Assembly (NCBI GenBank): GCA_027579435.1
Contig: JANBPK010001045.1
Location: forward strand, 62,001-126,000
Length of the DNA: 64,000 nt
Direction: 5' to 3'
DNA from: Candolleomyces eurysporus
Lineage: Eukaryota; Basidiomycota; Agaricomycetes; Agaricales; Psathyrellaceae
Shown: positions 1 through 12,273 of the stretch, one piece after another
Layout of the letters: each line of letters begins with the position of its first letter
Position numbering within the stretch: position 1 is the first letter of the stretch
Made by a program: the position numbers and the translations under genes
The notes under the pieces: generated by a model
The model's database searches: none
What the model was told of the DNA's origin: nothing
The model's input: only the letters and a program-made list of their open reading frames with translations

Positions 1-2136
1 CCAAGGCCAACAATGCAATAAGTCGCGTAGAAGAAGCTAACATCTCCCGCATAAATACCGCCCTCGGGTGGAACCCATGGGAGGACAAGAAGGTAGACGT
101 TTACGGCCATGGTGAAGATAAGGACCACATTCCATGCGATGAACTCCCCACGAGGAGCTCCGATGGCCTTTCGGCGCTTTCGAACGAACCAGAGACCGAG
201 GGTCAAGAGGAAGGTGAACACGTTCGCGGGGTAGGATTGGATGTCAACAACTGTTAGGGAAGCAGATCGGTCCGTTAGAGTCGCCTCAATGATGGAATGT
301 AACGAAGTGAACGTACTAAAGTTGAATGCATCACCAGCGGGAGGTGCAAGAATGACGATAACAGTCAGGACCCATTTGAGGAGATATGGTCCGAGGGGGG
401 TGTTGAACGGGCGAGTGGAAGCCCAGAAGCGGGGGTAAGGCAGTACGCCTTGCCTGATAAAAGTAGTTTCCCCATGAGCAAACAGATAGGTAAATAGTAC
501 CTCAACCTCAGGACGTACCTTCCACATTCACGAATAATCCGAGATGAACCGATGACGACCGCCAACAAATTTCCGAAGCTACTCACGGCTACGAGAGCGC
601 TGAGAGCAGTGACGGAGCGATTGTTTCCGAAGACAGCAGTGAAGAAGAGACTTGCGGTCAATTCTCCTGAGGTTCTGATCTCTTCTTTGGGAACTGGGAA
701 AGAGTTATGGGTGTCTGAAAGAGGGTAAGGGAACAGAAGACTCACTGGCGGCGAAATAGGCGATGTTACAGAAGAAGTAGAGGATGAAGACAGCCGTGAG
801 CGAGATAGGTGCGTAACGTTTCATGGTCTTGACGGGATTCTGGAATAATTATGTACTCCGTGAGCTTTTGCGTGACTGAAGAATTCCGTGCACCATACCT
901 TAACCTCGTTCAGGACGTTGAAAGCATTCTATACCACTGTCAGCACCCTGCGGTACATTGAATGAATACATTGATTACCTCGAATCCTGCGTAGGCGAAA
1001 TTGACTTTGACGAGAGCGGTCGCCAGGCCGTTTCCATTAGAGGTCGTCCCTTCGAATGCCCTCCTGAAGTTGGCGTGTGGGTCTTCAACTCGGGTGTGTC
1101 CCCCCAGGACAACCAGACCGGTGATGGAAATGCTACAGATACTCATCAAGCAATGCCTGCTGAAAGCTAGTGCGAACACCTACAAAATCAAGGTAATAAC
1201 CTTTACAACGCCAATAGCATTGGACAGACGGAGCGACCATTTCGTGCTCGCGATACCGACTGTAACGAGAAATGAATATAGAAGACACCGACTTAGTTGT
1301 AGAAAGACTTACTCAAAATAATGACAGTGTAGGCGCCTACAGCCAAACCACGGACGTTCCATGTCGACTGATGATCGGCACCGGCAGCGACGAGGATATA
1401 TCGAGCAAGAACTATGGCTAGAAGTAAGCCCCACATGCCATGGGAACAGAAGGAATGGAAGACTGACCAATGGCATTACTGCTACTGAATGAAAGAATGA
1501 CGGATTGAACTGCGAAAGCAGTTGGCATCAAGAATCGTGGTCTGGGGTAGGCCTAAGAAGAGAGCCATGTTGGAGAAGCGACAATGACAGAATCAATGTT
1601 AGTGCATACCTTCTCCAAGTAGGCGACGTCGGCTCCAGAGCGATGAGGGAAGTATGATGCATATTCCAGGTAGACTGCCAATTGTGCTGAAATGAAACTC
1701 GGGTTAGCCAAAGGCGGTGGTGTGTGGAGTAGGTCCTCACCTCCAGCGAAAAAGTACCCTATGACCCAGAAAATTAAACTGAGGCCAATGGAACCGACAC
1801 CCTTGAGAATAGACCCAGCTAAAATCAGTTAGCGTCAGTTTTCATCAGGCCCTTGGTTGTCTGTTGACTTACGAGTGGAAAACACTCCGGTCCCAATCAT
1901 CTTGCTGACGTTCTGGTGAGGCATTTAGCATAAGGACACATCCTCGAAGGCGGCAAACATACCAAGAAGATGACGCTGATCCAGTCGACATGGTAGCCCA
2001 AAGGACTGATCTTTTCAGTAGGGGCACCAGTAGTGACCGCCGCATCCTCATACGAGGGGAGAGAGTCGTCGGAGACGGACTCAATATTGATGCCATGCTT
2101 CTCGTCAACAAACTTTGAGTCTTCCTTGGAAGCCAT
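1..2136 (-). CDS. High-affinity methionine permease, MUP1-like (3'-truncated)
   Basis: Amino-acid/H+ symporter of the plasma membrane, by family a high-affinity methionine or cysteine importer. The start at 2136 opens MASKEDSKFVDEKHG and a short acidic cytosolic tail. After an intron the reading continues NVSKMIGTGVFST, the classic TM1 Gly-rich motif of LAT/APC permeases, then AGSILKGVGSIGLSLIFW, and an exon with LEYASYFPHRSGADVAYLEK. Between about 740 and 520 it reads ASLFFTAVFG, FGNLLAVVIG and IIRECGRQGVLPYPRFWAS. Near 400-300 it reads PFNTPLGPYLLKW and ILAPPAGDAFNF, all characteristic of fungal MUP1 proteins. Many short introns interrupt it. The last visible residues are VLPWVPPEGGIYAGDVSFF, close to the family C-terminus, so only a short tail is off the window. 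The family is known; the exact substrate is inferred. Confidence 0.9.
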
Positions 2137-3103
2137 GACGGGAGGAGGACTGTCGGGCGACTGGTCTGGCGAGTATTACCCATGGGCTTCTGGGTACTTA
2201 TAAAATGCCACTGGAGGGAGTATCCTATCCACATACTTGGATTGCGCCATATTCCACGTAAATGGTCCAAGAAGACTTCTTTGATGAACGCTCAAGTAGT
2301 ATGAATTGAGACAAGAAGATCTGTGGGTAGATGCGATGATGACAGGCGTAGTTGGCGAGTGTGGTGCCCGAAGAAGCAATGCACCATATTGTTCCAGTTC
2401 GGCCAAGCATTGTCGAGCTTTCCCATAGCCCTGGGTGGAAAAGCGTTATCAGAGTTCGGTATGGATACCCCGCGAGATATGTCGACTCTCGGTGACAACA
2501 CATTTTGGACAAGAATGTCTCTGGGAGCTCCAATTAGGCCTCTCTTTGATGAGGCGTGCTTGTATCAGAGAGTTGCACAAAGAGTTGCCATACGTCCAGT
2601 CGATTTGGTGATATGCTCGACGTGGCTGGGTCTGTCAAGTTGAAGTACGTGAAAATAGTGCAGGGCACGCGTTCTCGATCAAGATATTGGACAGTGTTCA
2701 TGAGAACCAGGAAAAACCTGGTGTCGGTTACCTGGGAGACTCGGCCAGGCAAACGAGCGAAAGAAGGCCAGACGAGCACGGATGAAGCCAGACTGTTCGC
2801 AAAGGCACGGCTGTCTAACTCCAGCCGGAGGATCCACTAGTGCAGTGTACGGGAGGTCTGGATCCAAAGGTTCTTAGACACATATGAAATTTGGGTCCGT
2901 TGAGCCAGAGAAGCCATGGACAAGGAAAAAGTCCGACGCGGACACGGAGCATAATGCAACTGGAGCAAGTGGACAACGATAAGAACTGAGAGCGCGTTGC
3001 ACTGCGACGTCGGAGGTTATGTGGACTCCGATGATTAGTCAGCAATCAATAGCCCTTGCTCCGGTGTTGCTGTCTTGTTCAGGCATTGAATTGACCTGAG
3101 CCT
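2137..3103. other. Divergent intergenic region, no gene seen
   Basis: About 970 bp separate the divergent permease (-) and zinc-finger gene (+). Open frames on both strands are short and lack family motifs or sensible splice continuity. Presumably it holds both promoters. No repeat or RNA gene was recognised. Confidence 0.5.
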
Positions 3104-5225
3104 ATGGAACCATCTGCCTCGACAGCCTCTCCAATCCCACAACCCCAAGAGAGTAACCTCAGGGCGAAAAAGGTACCTTGCCAAGCAATACTTTGAGTTC
3201 ACAATCTAACAGTTCCAATAGCGTAAACTCGAAGATGCATTTCAGACTCTAGACAATGCTGTACAAGGCCCGAGCTCAACCAAGGACGACCGACCTTCTC
3301 CTCCGAAAAAGACACATGTTTCGCGCTCAATATACTCGACATTAGCAAAGTATGGCATCAAATCATCCAAAGCTCAAACCGCTCAGTTAGTAGCAGTCCC
3401 TTACCTTGGCGCGTCCAACCTAACCAGTTCACAGGTCCACTCCGCCCTTCATTCGAAGCAGTACCGCACCAGAACTCGGTGCAAAGACACCCCATCTCAC
3501 CGCAATACTAAGCCGAGTTGCTTCAAAGGCCAAAAACGCGTTCACCTTCAAGTTTAACTCGGAATCACCATCATTTCTCCCTGCATCCGCTGAATACCGC
3601 CCTTCGTCTCTCCAGTCCTTCCTCTCTCGTCTTGAGACCTTTAAGCTGGCCACCTATGCCAACAAGCCCACGAATATCAATGCTGTAGCTGCCTCCAGAT
3701 GTGGATGGACGAATGATGGCAAGGATCGTCTAGTTTGTGGTCTCTGCAACTCGTCGTGGGTGGTAGCTGGGAGAGAGGGGATGAGCCGTGACGCTGGTAC
3801 GTTACAGTCCATTGCAGTCGAAGTCACCTACTCACTCGTGCGTTAGCGAACGCTCTCATTGAAAAGCAGCGCCAGGGATTGGTCGACAACCATAAGAAGG
3901 GATGCCCATGGAAGACTCGGCAGTGTGACCGTAAGCGCCCAGATCAGTTAGTTTCAACTCGGGTGCTAACGAATGGAATAGCATCGATATATTGTGTCCC
4001 TCTCAAGACTCCAACTGTTATGGTGAAGGAGCTAAAAGAGAATGCAACCACCCTCGAGCCGTTGGTTAGCGACATTGGCATTCGGCATCCTCTGGTACGT
4101 CTCACCCTAGTCAGCAATCCCGAATTTCTATTTACTCCTCATTTGAACTGTACAGACTTCCAAGCAAGTCTCCTCACTCAAGAAAACGCTATCTTCAGAA
4201 CCTTCTTCATTGCACACCGAGGCTGAACCCTCTGCTGACGCTATGGACGTCGACGACGTTCCCGACTCGAATTCACAAAAAGTGGAACTCTCTGAAGCTG
4301 CCATCCTTGCCTCACTATTTGGTTGGGCTTTAGTCCCTCCCACTTCAACCTCAGAAAGCTCTCCTCGGAGACAGCCACCCTCTGCGTCTATGTCCGCTTC
4401 AAGAGCGCCCTCAAGACGAGGCTCACCCTCCAGAACTACCTCTCGACGGTCATCAATCTCTTTCGCAGGTGGTTCTGCTTCACCTGCACCCGAGTCCAGA
4501 GCGCCTCTTTTCCGATTACCCGCCAACCTCTTCGCAAAACGAGAGAATGCCATGCTACAATGTACGCTTTGCCAAAGGAGGGTTGGATTATGGGCTTTCA
4601 CACCCCGGAAACCCGACGAGACGACAACGGCGACTGCTACCAGTACCGATACAAATACGAATCCACCTGCTAGCGATGACTTGAACCCGTCGTCTTCGCC
4701 GTCGAGACCCAAAAAACCGCTCCCGCAACGCCAGTTCGACCTTTTGAAAGAGCACCGGTCGTATTGCCCATACGTCGTCAAGTCCACGACTGTCCCTTCT
4801 CTGCCGGACCTAAAATCCAAAGCCTCCAATCCCAACAATAACGGACACATGCGGTCGTCTTCGTCTCTCTCACACCTCAATGCAGCAAACGCAGGGGCAG
4901 GGGCAGGGGCAAATGAAGGCTGGCGTGCGGTGCTATCTGTTGTACTCCGGTATCGCATGGCACAGAGACATCGGAACGAATACTACGACGTGTTTGGGGG
5001 GCCAAATGGCGCAACCAACCAGGATGATGGGACAGCTGAGGTGGGGCCGTCGTCCGAGGTTGATAATGTCAAGGCTATGGTGGCCGGTGTGAAGGAGCAA
5101 GGGGTGAGTTTCATGTTTCTTTTTTTTTTCTGCAGGGTCGTTGTGTTGTGCCTTGGTTTCTAATCCATATACCTTCATAACAGGGCCGGGAGTTGTTGAA
5201 GTATGTCAAGGGACTTTTGGGATAG
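3104..5225 (+). CDS. C3HC zinc-finger protein, ZC3HC1/NIPA/Rsm1 family
   Basis: Nuclear protein of the NIPA/Rsm1 family, which in yeast acts in mRNA export and in animals is nuclear-pore associated. The ATG at 3104 starts MEPSASTASPIPQPQ. A zf-C3HC domain follows at about 3600-3930: SLQSFLSRLETFKLATYA, RCGWTNDGKDRLVCGLC, then HKKGCPWKTRQCD. An exon from about 3981 gives IYCVPLKTPTVMVKELKENA. The second Rsm1-like zinc motif is LQCTLCQRRVGLWAF near 4557-4605, with its distal ligands in EHRSYCPYV near 4750. Between them lies a Ser/Pro-rich, low-complexity linker. A last intron (about 5104-5183) joins to GRELLKYVKGLLG and a stop at 5223-5225. All expected Cys/His ligands are visible. The gene converges on the helicase gene with only 53 bp between stops. 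Confidence 0.87.
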
Positions 5226-5278
5226 GATTCGACAATTTTGGGTCGCGGTCGACGGTGGCGGCGGCAGCTATGTGTGTA

Positions 5279-8112
5279 TTATTGTCTGGCGTATGCCTTT
5301 CGTAGACTGTCCAGAGCGCTCTGTAGTAATGTCGATAACGAGGTGGCGCAGATGTGTTTAGTGAGCAAGGGCCTTGCAAACGTGTTTTTGGATGGNTTTT
5401 TTGGAGTTGCAACATACCTCGTAATATGGCACCAACGGTTCAGTAGCCGATTCAGATATCCTCATCCGTTTGACGTTCTTCAGGTGGTCGGCGTCTGATA
5501 GCATTTTCTTGAAATAGCGTGCCTGCAGATAACCGGGGTATCATTAGAATACTAACAAGGATAAGCGAGGAATCTCGAATTGACCTCTTGTTCTTCGACT
5601 AGTGTCCAAGCATCGCCTTCACGCCCCGCCCGTGCAGTCCGACCCGCACGGTGGACGTATTTTCTGATATCGACTGGGGCGTCGTAGCTCACGACGTGTG
5701 ATACGTGGCTGATATCCATTCCACGGGAAATTAAGTCTGAGCAGATTAATCTGTAGAGTGCATTATGAAACAGGGTGAGGGTGAGGTCAAATGAAGTCCA
5801 TAGTGGATGTAGATTGCACCGTACATGTTAATCTTTTGGGCTTTGAAATCCTCCAGGATGGCTTTTCGTTCTTGGAACCCGAGGTCACTTGAAAACGCCT
5901 TGGCTATGATCGGGGTTGTAGTAGAGGAGTTTCCAGTTGCGGCTGTTCTCGCTTCCTCAAAGAATTCAAACAGGTGAAGCAAGCGAGTGGTAGATTCAGC
6001 AGATTTGGTGAACACTAGAGCGTTGGTGACGTTGTGAGAGTGGACGAGGTGGAACATGATCAGTGGCTTCTTCATCGAGTCCGTGACGATCATATGCTCC
6101 TGCAAAAAAAAAAAAAGGCGAACGTTAGTTTGACCATCTTTCACCTCCTCAAGTTCACTGATAAGTGGAAATGTAAACAAACCTTCAACGTTTCGGGCAT
6201 AGCGAATTTCTCCATCATAACCTTGAGTACGCCCGATTCTTTCGTCGATTCTTCGCCTTCATCGTGTCCCTGCACGATAACATACTTCGGATTGCGCAGT
6301 TCCAGCATTGCGATCTTGCCAGGGTCCCTTGTCAATGTTGCCGAGAACAACAACTTTTGACAAGACGACTCTGGCTCTTCGTGTAAAAATGTAGGGATGC
6401 TGGGTAAAGATAAAGATTGCAGGTTATTGGGTGCAAGACCGTCAGGGTATGGATGGGAGATGTCCTCCGAGAGGTCAGTTGTAGCGGTTAGGGTGTCGTC
6501 GTGATCCCAGTCGGGTTTCTTGGGAGTGCGGATGGCGGAGAGGACTTGGGAGAGCCAGTCCTGGAAGGATTGGGCTAAGAGCCGGTCGGCCTCGTCAACT
6601 ACCTACAGATCGTGCCCTCCGTCAGTATGAAAAGGAAAAGAGACAAACAGCGGGTTTCTGTCCACTTACCAGAAAACGGAGGTGCTGAAGAGAGAAGTTG
6701 GGCGTCCCAAGCAAGTGGTCCATCAGCCTTCCAGGCGTACATATCAGGATATCCACTTTACTCGATCCACCGAGGAGACTGGGGCACAAGCATGATAAGT
6801 GAGAGGGAGTTTCAACATAAGGGGGACTACACTCACTTTGAATGTCGGTCATGAACGAGCTGAGACTGTTCATGAGCGAAAGACTGCTGTCCGCTCACAG
6901 AACCAATCTGACAACCCACGTTTTATGAGAAAAGCCGTCGCAAGGAAAGGGAACAAATGTAGAGACCGCACCTTCAAGCCTCGACCCTTGTTCAGCACCT
7001 CGAAGGTTTCTCGCACTTGCGCGACCAAATCTCGAGTCGGTAGGACTACTAATGCTCGAAGGCGCGTTACAACACGCGTTTGCAGAAGCTGAGCAAACAA
7101 TCAAGACTATTGAGTATCATCTCGTTCTCATTGGCACACACAACGTACCTCGAGAATGGGCAGAACATATGCCAACGTCTTGCCGCTCCCAGTAGGCGCA
7201 GAGACGCAGACATCGCAGGGTGGGTCGAACGGTCGATAAAGGTTTCGTTCGATCTTGGATTGAGGGATGAGGTACGGAATGAGAGCCGTTTGAACTAGGC
7301 ATACAAGGAACTTTTGTTAAACAAAAAAAGGGTACGCATATGTCCAGATAACACACCTGCGAACAGCTCTGTGATCCCAAGATCCTTCAACCGTCTTCGA
7401 GTCTTCTCGCTCAGCCTTGTACCTCCGTCCTCTGCACCTTCGCCTGGTATTGGCAAGACAGTAGAAGGGTGGACGATCTCGGCTTCGGTGATATGTTTAT
7501 CGAGACCTTGGAGCGCCAAGGTGGATTTCGATGGGGCGTCTGGATGCGAGGGTAGGGGAAAAGAGGGTAGGACGCCGAGTGGGAGTTCCGGCTCGATGTC
7601 TTGTGCGGGGACTTGTGTTGGCGGTTCTTCGTCAGCGTCGATTTCGATATCTTCGCCTCCGTCTTGTTCTTTTTCCTCGTCATCGTCGACCCCGACCTCT
7701 GCTGGTTCACTCTCTGGCTCAAGTACATCGCGCTTTCCAATCGAGGAGTCCAACTTCTGCCGTTTCTTCTCCCTCTTCTCCCTCTTCTCCCTCTTCTCCT
7801 TCTTCTCTGTCTTTTCTACCACCACCGGAATCTGAGGCTCCTCATCCACATTCATTTCTTCCTCTTCGTCTTTTTCGTCGTCACTACTACTCTCTTCATT
7901 AGCATGTTCAACTCTCTGAGCTTGCTTTGCCTTCTTTTCACTTTCGATCTTTGCAACTTTGGCTCGTTGCTTTCTCTTTTCCTTCTTCTTTTTCAAGTAT
8001 CGCGCTTTGGCTTTGGTTTTCTGTAATACGTTCAGCCCCTTCTCAGATGATCCGATCCACAGACCCTTGCCGTAGGACGTACCTTTGGCGCCGCAACATC
8101 GGTGGTCGCCAT
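5279..8112 (-). CDS. DBP6: DEAD-box ATP-dependent RNA helicase, Dbp6/DDX51-like
   Basis: RNA helicase expected in the nucleolus, where Dbp6/DDX51 helps assemble 60S pre-ribosomes. The ATG at 8112 reads MATTDVAAPK, then an intron and a long Lys/Glu-rich charged tail typical of nucleolar helicases (about 230 residues). Core motifs in order are APTGSGKTLAY (motif I, about 7170), LPTRDLVAQVRET (Ia), LICTPGRLMDHLLG (Ib), VVDEADRLL (motif II, DEAD), LLFSATLTRDPGK (III, SAT), NALVFTKSAEST (IV), LICSDLISRGMD (V) and HRAGRTARAGR (VI). About 60 extra residues lie between DEAD and SAT, as in the Dbp6 group. The C-terminus ends VKRM, EPLVPYYE and, after an intron, SALDSLRKAYARQ with a stop at 5279-5281. 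The N at 5396 lies in that last intron. Assignment to Dbp6 rather than another DEAD-box member is by overall layout. Confidence 0.88.
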
Positions 8113-8630
8113 TTTGTTTGTTCTACCGCCCACAAGAGGGACTCAGTGCGGATTTGGTTGGTGATGCAATACCGGCTTTTACTCCGACTCGAAAGGAAGT
8201 TGGAAGTTCGGAGGCAAGGTAAATTTGCTCCACGTGCGAACGGATCAAGAGAAGGGATCAAAAAGTTTCTTCAGCCTCCGAAAAACACCTTGAGACGAAC
8301 TCGTGTAGTGTGCATGGAAGTAGTGTGCATGTAATATATACACGTTGATGCAACATTGGATTTCCGAAAGACAACATAGACTATGTATACGCCTACGAAC
8401 AGGAAGGTGCAATAAATACACTGTAAATAATTGCGTGGAGAGTGCTAGTGATCACAGCGAACACGAATGATATAGATATAATGCACAATGCCATGGAATG
8501 ATGAAGTCGGATGAGAGTTCGTCAAGAACGAGGGCATATGGACGCCAGCCGCAAACGCGAGTGCGGGGGAAGATTACGGATTAACTATACAGATATGCTG
8601 AACTTTTAAATAGATTTGTTACATGCAAAG
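8113..8630. other. Intergenic region, no gene seen
   Basis: About 520 bp between the helicase start and the ERG3 stop. It is AT-richer than its neighbours, with no open frame showing family motifs. It probably contains the helicase promoter and the ERG3 3' UTR. Confidence 0.5.
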
Positions 8631-9857
8631 TTACTCCACTTTGTTGCTCTTCTTAATCTCCAGCAGAGGGTCGAGCGCAGATTCCGGCTGACGGTATGAA
8701 CCACCCCATCTATCTGCCCATGTGAAGTACTGAAAGGGCGAATGCCATCAGCACGAAGTATCTGGAGGAGGCGACTGGGAAAACATACCTGGCCGTAGTT
8801 GACTGTAAAGTAGATGTGGTGGAGGGTGTGGTGAGCGGGGCCGTTGATGATCTTTTCCAAGGGATGTCCAGTGACCATGTCAGAATCGTGTATCTAAAAA
8901 AAGACTGTGAGTTCCCTGAAATACCCGTCGAAGGGTGCCGATGGACTTACAAAGACGGTCCAGATGTTGACGGCAACGAAAAGGGCCAGGTACGTTATCC
9001 GATGAATCGGGAAAATGTAAACGAAAAGATGGTAGGGCAAGGACTGAGCATACCCATCCATCGGGTGGAAAGCATGGGAAGCGAAGGGGGTGGGAACTGG
9101 AAATAAAATCAGTGCCACTAAAAAGTGGAATGATCATCATGAAGACGTACCAATCCACTTGTGGTGAGGCTTGTGGATGTATTTGTAGAAGAATGGCAGA
9201 TGCAGCCATCGATGAATCCAATAGACGAGGTAGTCTGTGAACACGAGGAAACTGAGGTCGTTGTTAGATGGTCCGGTTGCTGGTGGAAACGGAGACAGCA
9301 ACATACAAGGGTACCGAGAAAATGAGGTATGCATATCCGTAGGTGTCCAGGCCGTCATAGAGTTTCGAGTAGCCCATCACCTCTGCTTGGAACCAAGGGA
9401 GAGTGAGCAACATCATTCCGGGGAATGCTTTCAGACTTGAGATAATTTCGAGTCGAACTTGGTTCTTCAAATATCGTGGGTGTCGTTTCATTTCGTGATT
9501 AAAGATGAAATAGTACGAGAAGGTTGCAATAATGAAATATAGCAAGTGGATGCCGACGAGAGTAATGGCAGTCAGGGAGAGCAGCTGCCGCGGAATGTAG
9601 TCGCGACCCCAGGCGGAAACATGTGGCAGGGTGTGCGTTGCGGAGTAGGACGCGATGTGGGAGGCAGGAATGGGAGGATGGGGGAGGTTGCCCACGAATT
9701 GGGTCCACTTGGACGCGGTGGTGACGGGGACGAAGGTGGAGGAGGAGTTTACTGAGGAAATAAACTCTGGAGAAGCCGCAAACGCGGAGAGGGGCACGAG
9801 AGAGGCCCAAACATTGTCCAGGAAGAGGTCGTCGCAGATTTTGAGGACGAGATCCAT
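8631..9857 (-). CDS. ERG3: C-5 sterol desaturase (Delta7-sterol 5(6)-desaturase)
   Basis: ER membrane di-iron enzyme that introduces the C5(6) double bond late in ergosterol synthesis. The ATG at 9857 starts [15 protein letters not shown]. The first long exon carries hydrophobic segments near [18 protein letters not shown] and a [14 protein letters not shown] loop. The three His boxes of the fatty-acid hydroxylase superfamily are visible: HRWLH, HKPHH and HHTLHH, in exons at about 9220, 9165 and 8840. Between them is [18 protein letters not shown], the ERG3-specific stretch, and [19 protein letters not shown] follows. The C-terminus is EIKKSNKVE with a stop at 8631-8633. Length and order fit ERG3. 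The next gene upstream (DUF1295) has the same strand but is separated by 380 bp. Confidence 0.95.
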
Positions 9858-10237
9858 GGCTGGGGCCTAGTCAGAGAATTTGGAAGGCAACTTGTTCACA
9901 ACATCTTTTATGTTTCCAGTGACCGCATATCAGACCACTTGCTATTTTTTAGACGCCACGTGCCCGGAGATAAGATGAACGCGCTACGTAGGCCCAGTGT
10001 GTCATCGTCCCTCACAGACCCTTCAGGGCTCCTCTGGGTACGTCTAGCCGTGCGTGCACAGTTCGTCAGACGAGTTTCCTTAATTCAAGTCGTCCAACTT
10101 CACCTGTATACTGTAACGCTCGACTTCATTTTCATGTTCGCCTCCAAAGACACATGATTCGGCCGGCAGCACGCCGGGTGCGAACAGTCATCATAATCAG
10201 ATAATTACATCATTGGCACTCCGACGATCCGAGTCCT
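9858..10237. other. ERG3 upstream region, no gene seen
   Basis: About 380 bp between the ERG3 start and the stop of the DUF1295 gene. No coding signal was found. It presumably contains the ERG3 promoter; no specific sterol-response site could be asserted by eye. Confidence 0.4.
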
Positions 10238-11394
10238 CTACCATGGCCAGAACAAAGGCACAGTCCTGTTTTCGTTAGTCATCGAGCGGACTCGCTCTGA
10301 ACACGACCTCTCACCTCTTGTACTCCTGCCACTTGGGGTCCTTCCCATACCTCGCGTCTCCAATACGTTCGAGGGGAGGAATTCCAGAAACCTACAGACG
10401 CGTTTAGTCCGGAACCTTTCCCAGGCCTCATACACGCACCCTTGTCAACAAGAACCAGGTGAACAGAGGGCTCGCCGCTGCCAAGCCAACAGTTCCTTTT
10501 GGGAAATAAGAGCTCTGCAGCGATGAAGACGCCAGAACCCAAATGCCGGTCCAAATTCCGAGCTCCCCAAGATAGCTGCATGGGATGCCGTCAGGAAGCG
10601 ATACAAATGACTCGACAAAAGAAAGACCTACTTGGGGTGTCTGCAAATGCTCCATAATCCAGACGTAATGAATTTTTCATCGTGTTGTTTCCTGTCCTTG
10701 GCGCGTCTCCAGGCAGACTTTTGTCCATCTGCGACAACCTCAAACAGAAAAGAGCCCGCAAATAGACCGGCTGCGAGATAATCTCTAGGACCGAGCTCTG
10801 GGGTCAGGTGTGGCGGGAGTGCATTGACCAGCCACAAAGGTAAGCCCACAAGCATAATCCATGTAGCTGCAGGGAACTGGCTCAACAAACGCACAGACTA
10901 CAGCGTATCCATCTCATACCTTGTGCTATCCAGTAGATGGTGAACTTGACAGGTTGNTTTTTTGATTCGGTAAAATCGCGAATCACCGCCCGCTTTGACA
11001 GCCCTCTGAAATCTATCAATGAAAGCGGAAATGCATGAACAGGACGACCTCACTATTGTAAGGAATGATCCAAGGCGAAGGCTCCACAGGCCGACAGCTG
11101 CACTCAACAAGAGCTGGCGGGGTGCAAAGCTCGAGAGTGGAGGGAATGCCTCAATGCGACCCTCGAGGAATTTAGCCTTCAGCGTCGGATAGAAAAGTGA
11201 GACAAATGTAGTAGAGAGCCAGCCAATGGCCCCTCCGAGATCAAAGTATGTTTCGTTTTGCTGTGGGACCCAGATCCCCGCAAAGACTGCAGAATCGTGT
11301 CAGCGTGCTGAGCGAGGTCGCAAAGGGCGCACATACGCGTCTGCAGCCCATAGGCGCTAGCAGCGATTGGTAGAAGCTTTGAGAAGACAGTCAT
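10238..11394 (-). CDS. DUF1295 / steroid 5-alpha-reductase-like membrane protein
   Basis: Polytopic membrane protein with the DUF1295 domain, related to the C-terminal domain of steroid reductases. Its substrate is unknown. The ATG at 11394 starts MTVFSKLLPIAASAYG. Exons give QNETYFDLGGAIGWLS, LLSAAVGLWSLRLGSFL, then FPAATWIMLVGLPLWLVN. The domain core is FLFEVVADGQKSAWR followed by FITSGLWSICRHP, matching the family's E..AD.QK and GLW..sRHPNY signatures, and YLGELGIWTG. The C-terminus is KDPKWQEYKR, an intron, then TVPLFWPW with a stop at 10238-10240. The N at 10957 falls in a poly-A codon run. With it the frame fails; without it the protein reads IKKQPVKFTIYWIAQ, as the family predicts, so the break is a sequencing artefact. 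Confidence 0.87.
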
Positions 11395-11597
11395 AATTAG
11401 AGAGGAGTGGGATGAGGGTAAGAATGAAAAGGAATGAAGGTAGGGATCCCTATTTGAAGGTTTCCTGATGCCGCGATGGCGACGCTGTGTTTCGCCCTTC
11501 GATCGAGAGTTATCTCAGTCCGTCGGGGTCGGGGACGGTGGATGGGTCCATGATACGTTTCGACTTGCCCCAGCTAGCGATGAGCCGTGAAAAATGC

Positions 11598-11924
11598 TTA
11601 CAAGCTGTAGTTTGTGTTGTCCCTGAAACTAGCGTGCATTTCGGGGTCATCATGGTCATGACGTCGTTTACGTCGACCCCAAACAGGAAGGCCATCCCCG
11701 CTGCAAAGGCTTCTGAAATAAACAGAAATCAACACGAAAAGAATTCGTGCGAGCGTGACAAATTGAAGGCCGTGACACGGAGCGAAAACGTCGGCAGCTG
11801 AATTCTCACACTCTGGTCGTCATATCTGGCAGCGAGCAGACTCCCTTTGCACATCGCCCCGGGTCCAGCAGCAGCGATTGGAGTGCTCAGCAAGTCTACA
11901 AACCACCCTTCCAACCATTCTGCG
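11598..11924 (-). CDS. Possible small hypothetical protein (partial model)
   Basis: I do not recognise this one. On the minus strand an exon after a good acceptor at 11925 reads AEWLEGWFVDLLSTPIAAAG and GAMCKGSLLAARYDDQS. After an intron it continues EAFAAGMAFLFGVD, and after a second short intron DFRDNTNYSL with a stop at 11598-11600. The joins keep frame across two plausible introns, which is why I list it. No start codon could be placed: the obvious upstream ATG near 11970 does not keep frame. It could be a short conserved protein with a missed first exon, or chance. Confidence 0.3.
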
Positions 11925-12273
11925 CTGAGGAATCAAAAATCGGCGCTTGAGCTACGCGAGGCGTACATCCGGGTTTGTGCATTTTTATTTGATGCGAAAT
12001 ACATCTCAGACCAATAAAGGATTTCCAAAGGATATTCACCCCCGTCTCCGTCAAACAGGTAATCACATATTCTGGTGATATCCTTCGACTTTGTATCGTT
12101 TACTATGTCCCTGTTGCCAATGCAGATTTTATCTCGTCCTCGTCGTCCTTCACAGCGACCAAGACCGTGAGCCAGGTTGACAGGCCGGACGCCAGCCCCC
12201 TCTCCACCGACTCGCGACGTTCCGTCATCGACTTGCAGATAGCAGCTTGCCGAACCTGTCGTTCTCGCATTTC

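Noticed and set aside
2830..2841. GGATCCACTAGT, a stretch found in cloning polylinkers
   Set aside because: Only 12 bases match and flanking sequence is not vector-like; chance is the simplest explanation.
4128..4958. 276-codon minus-strand open frame
   Set aside because: Antisense of the ZC3HC1-like exons, whose zinc motifs read clearly on the plus strand.
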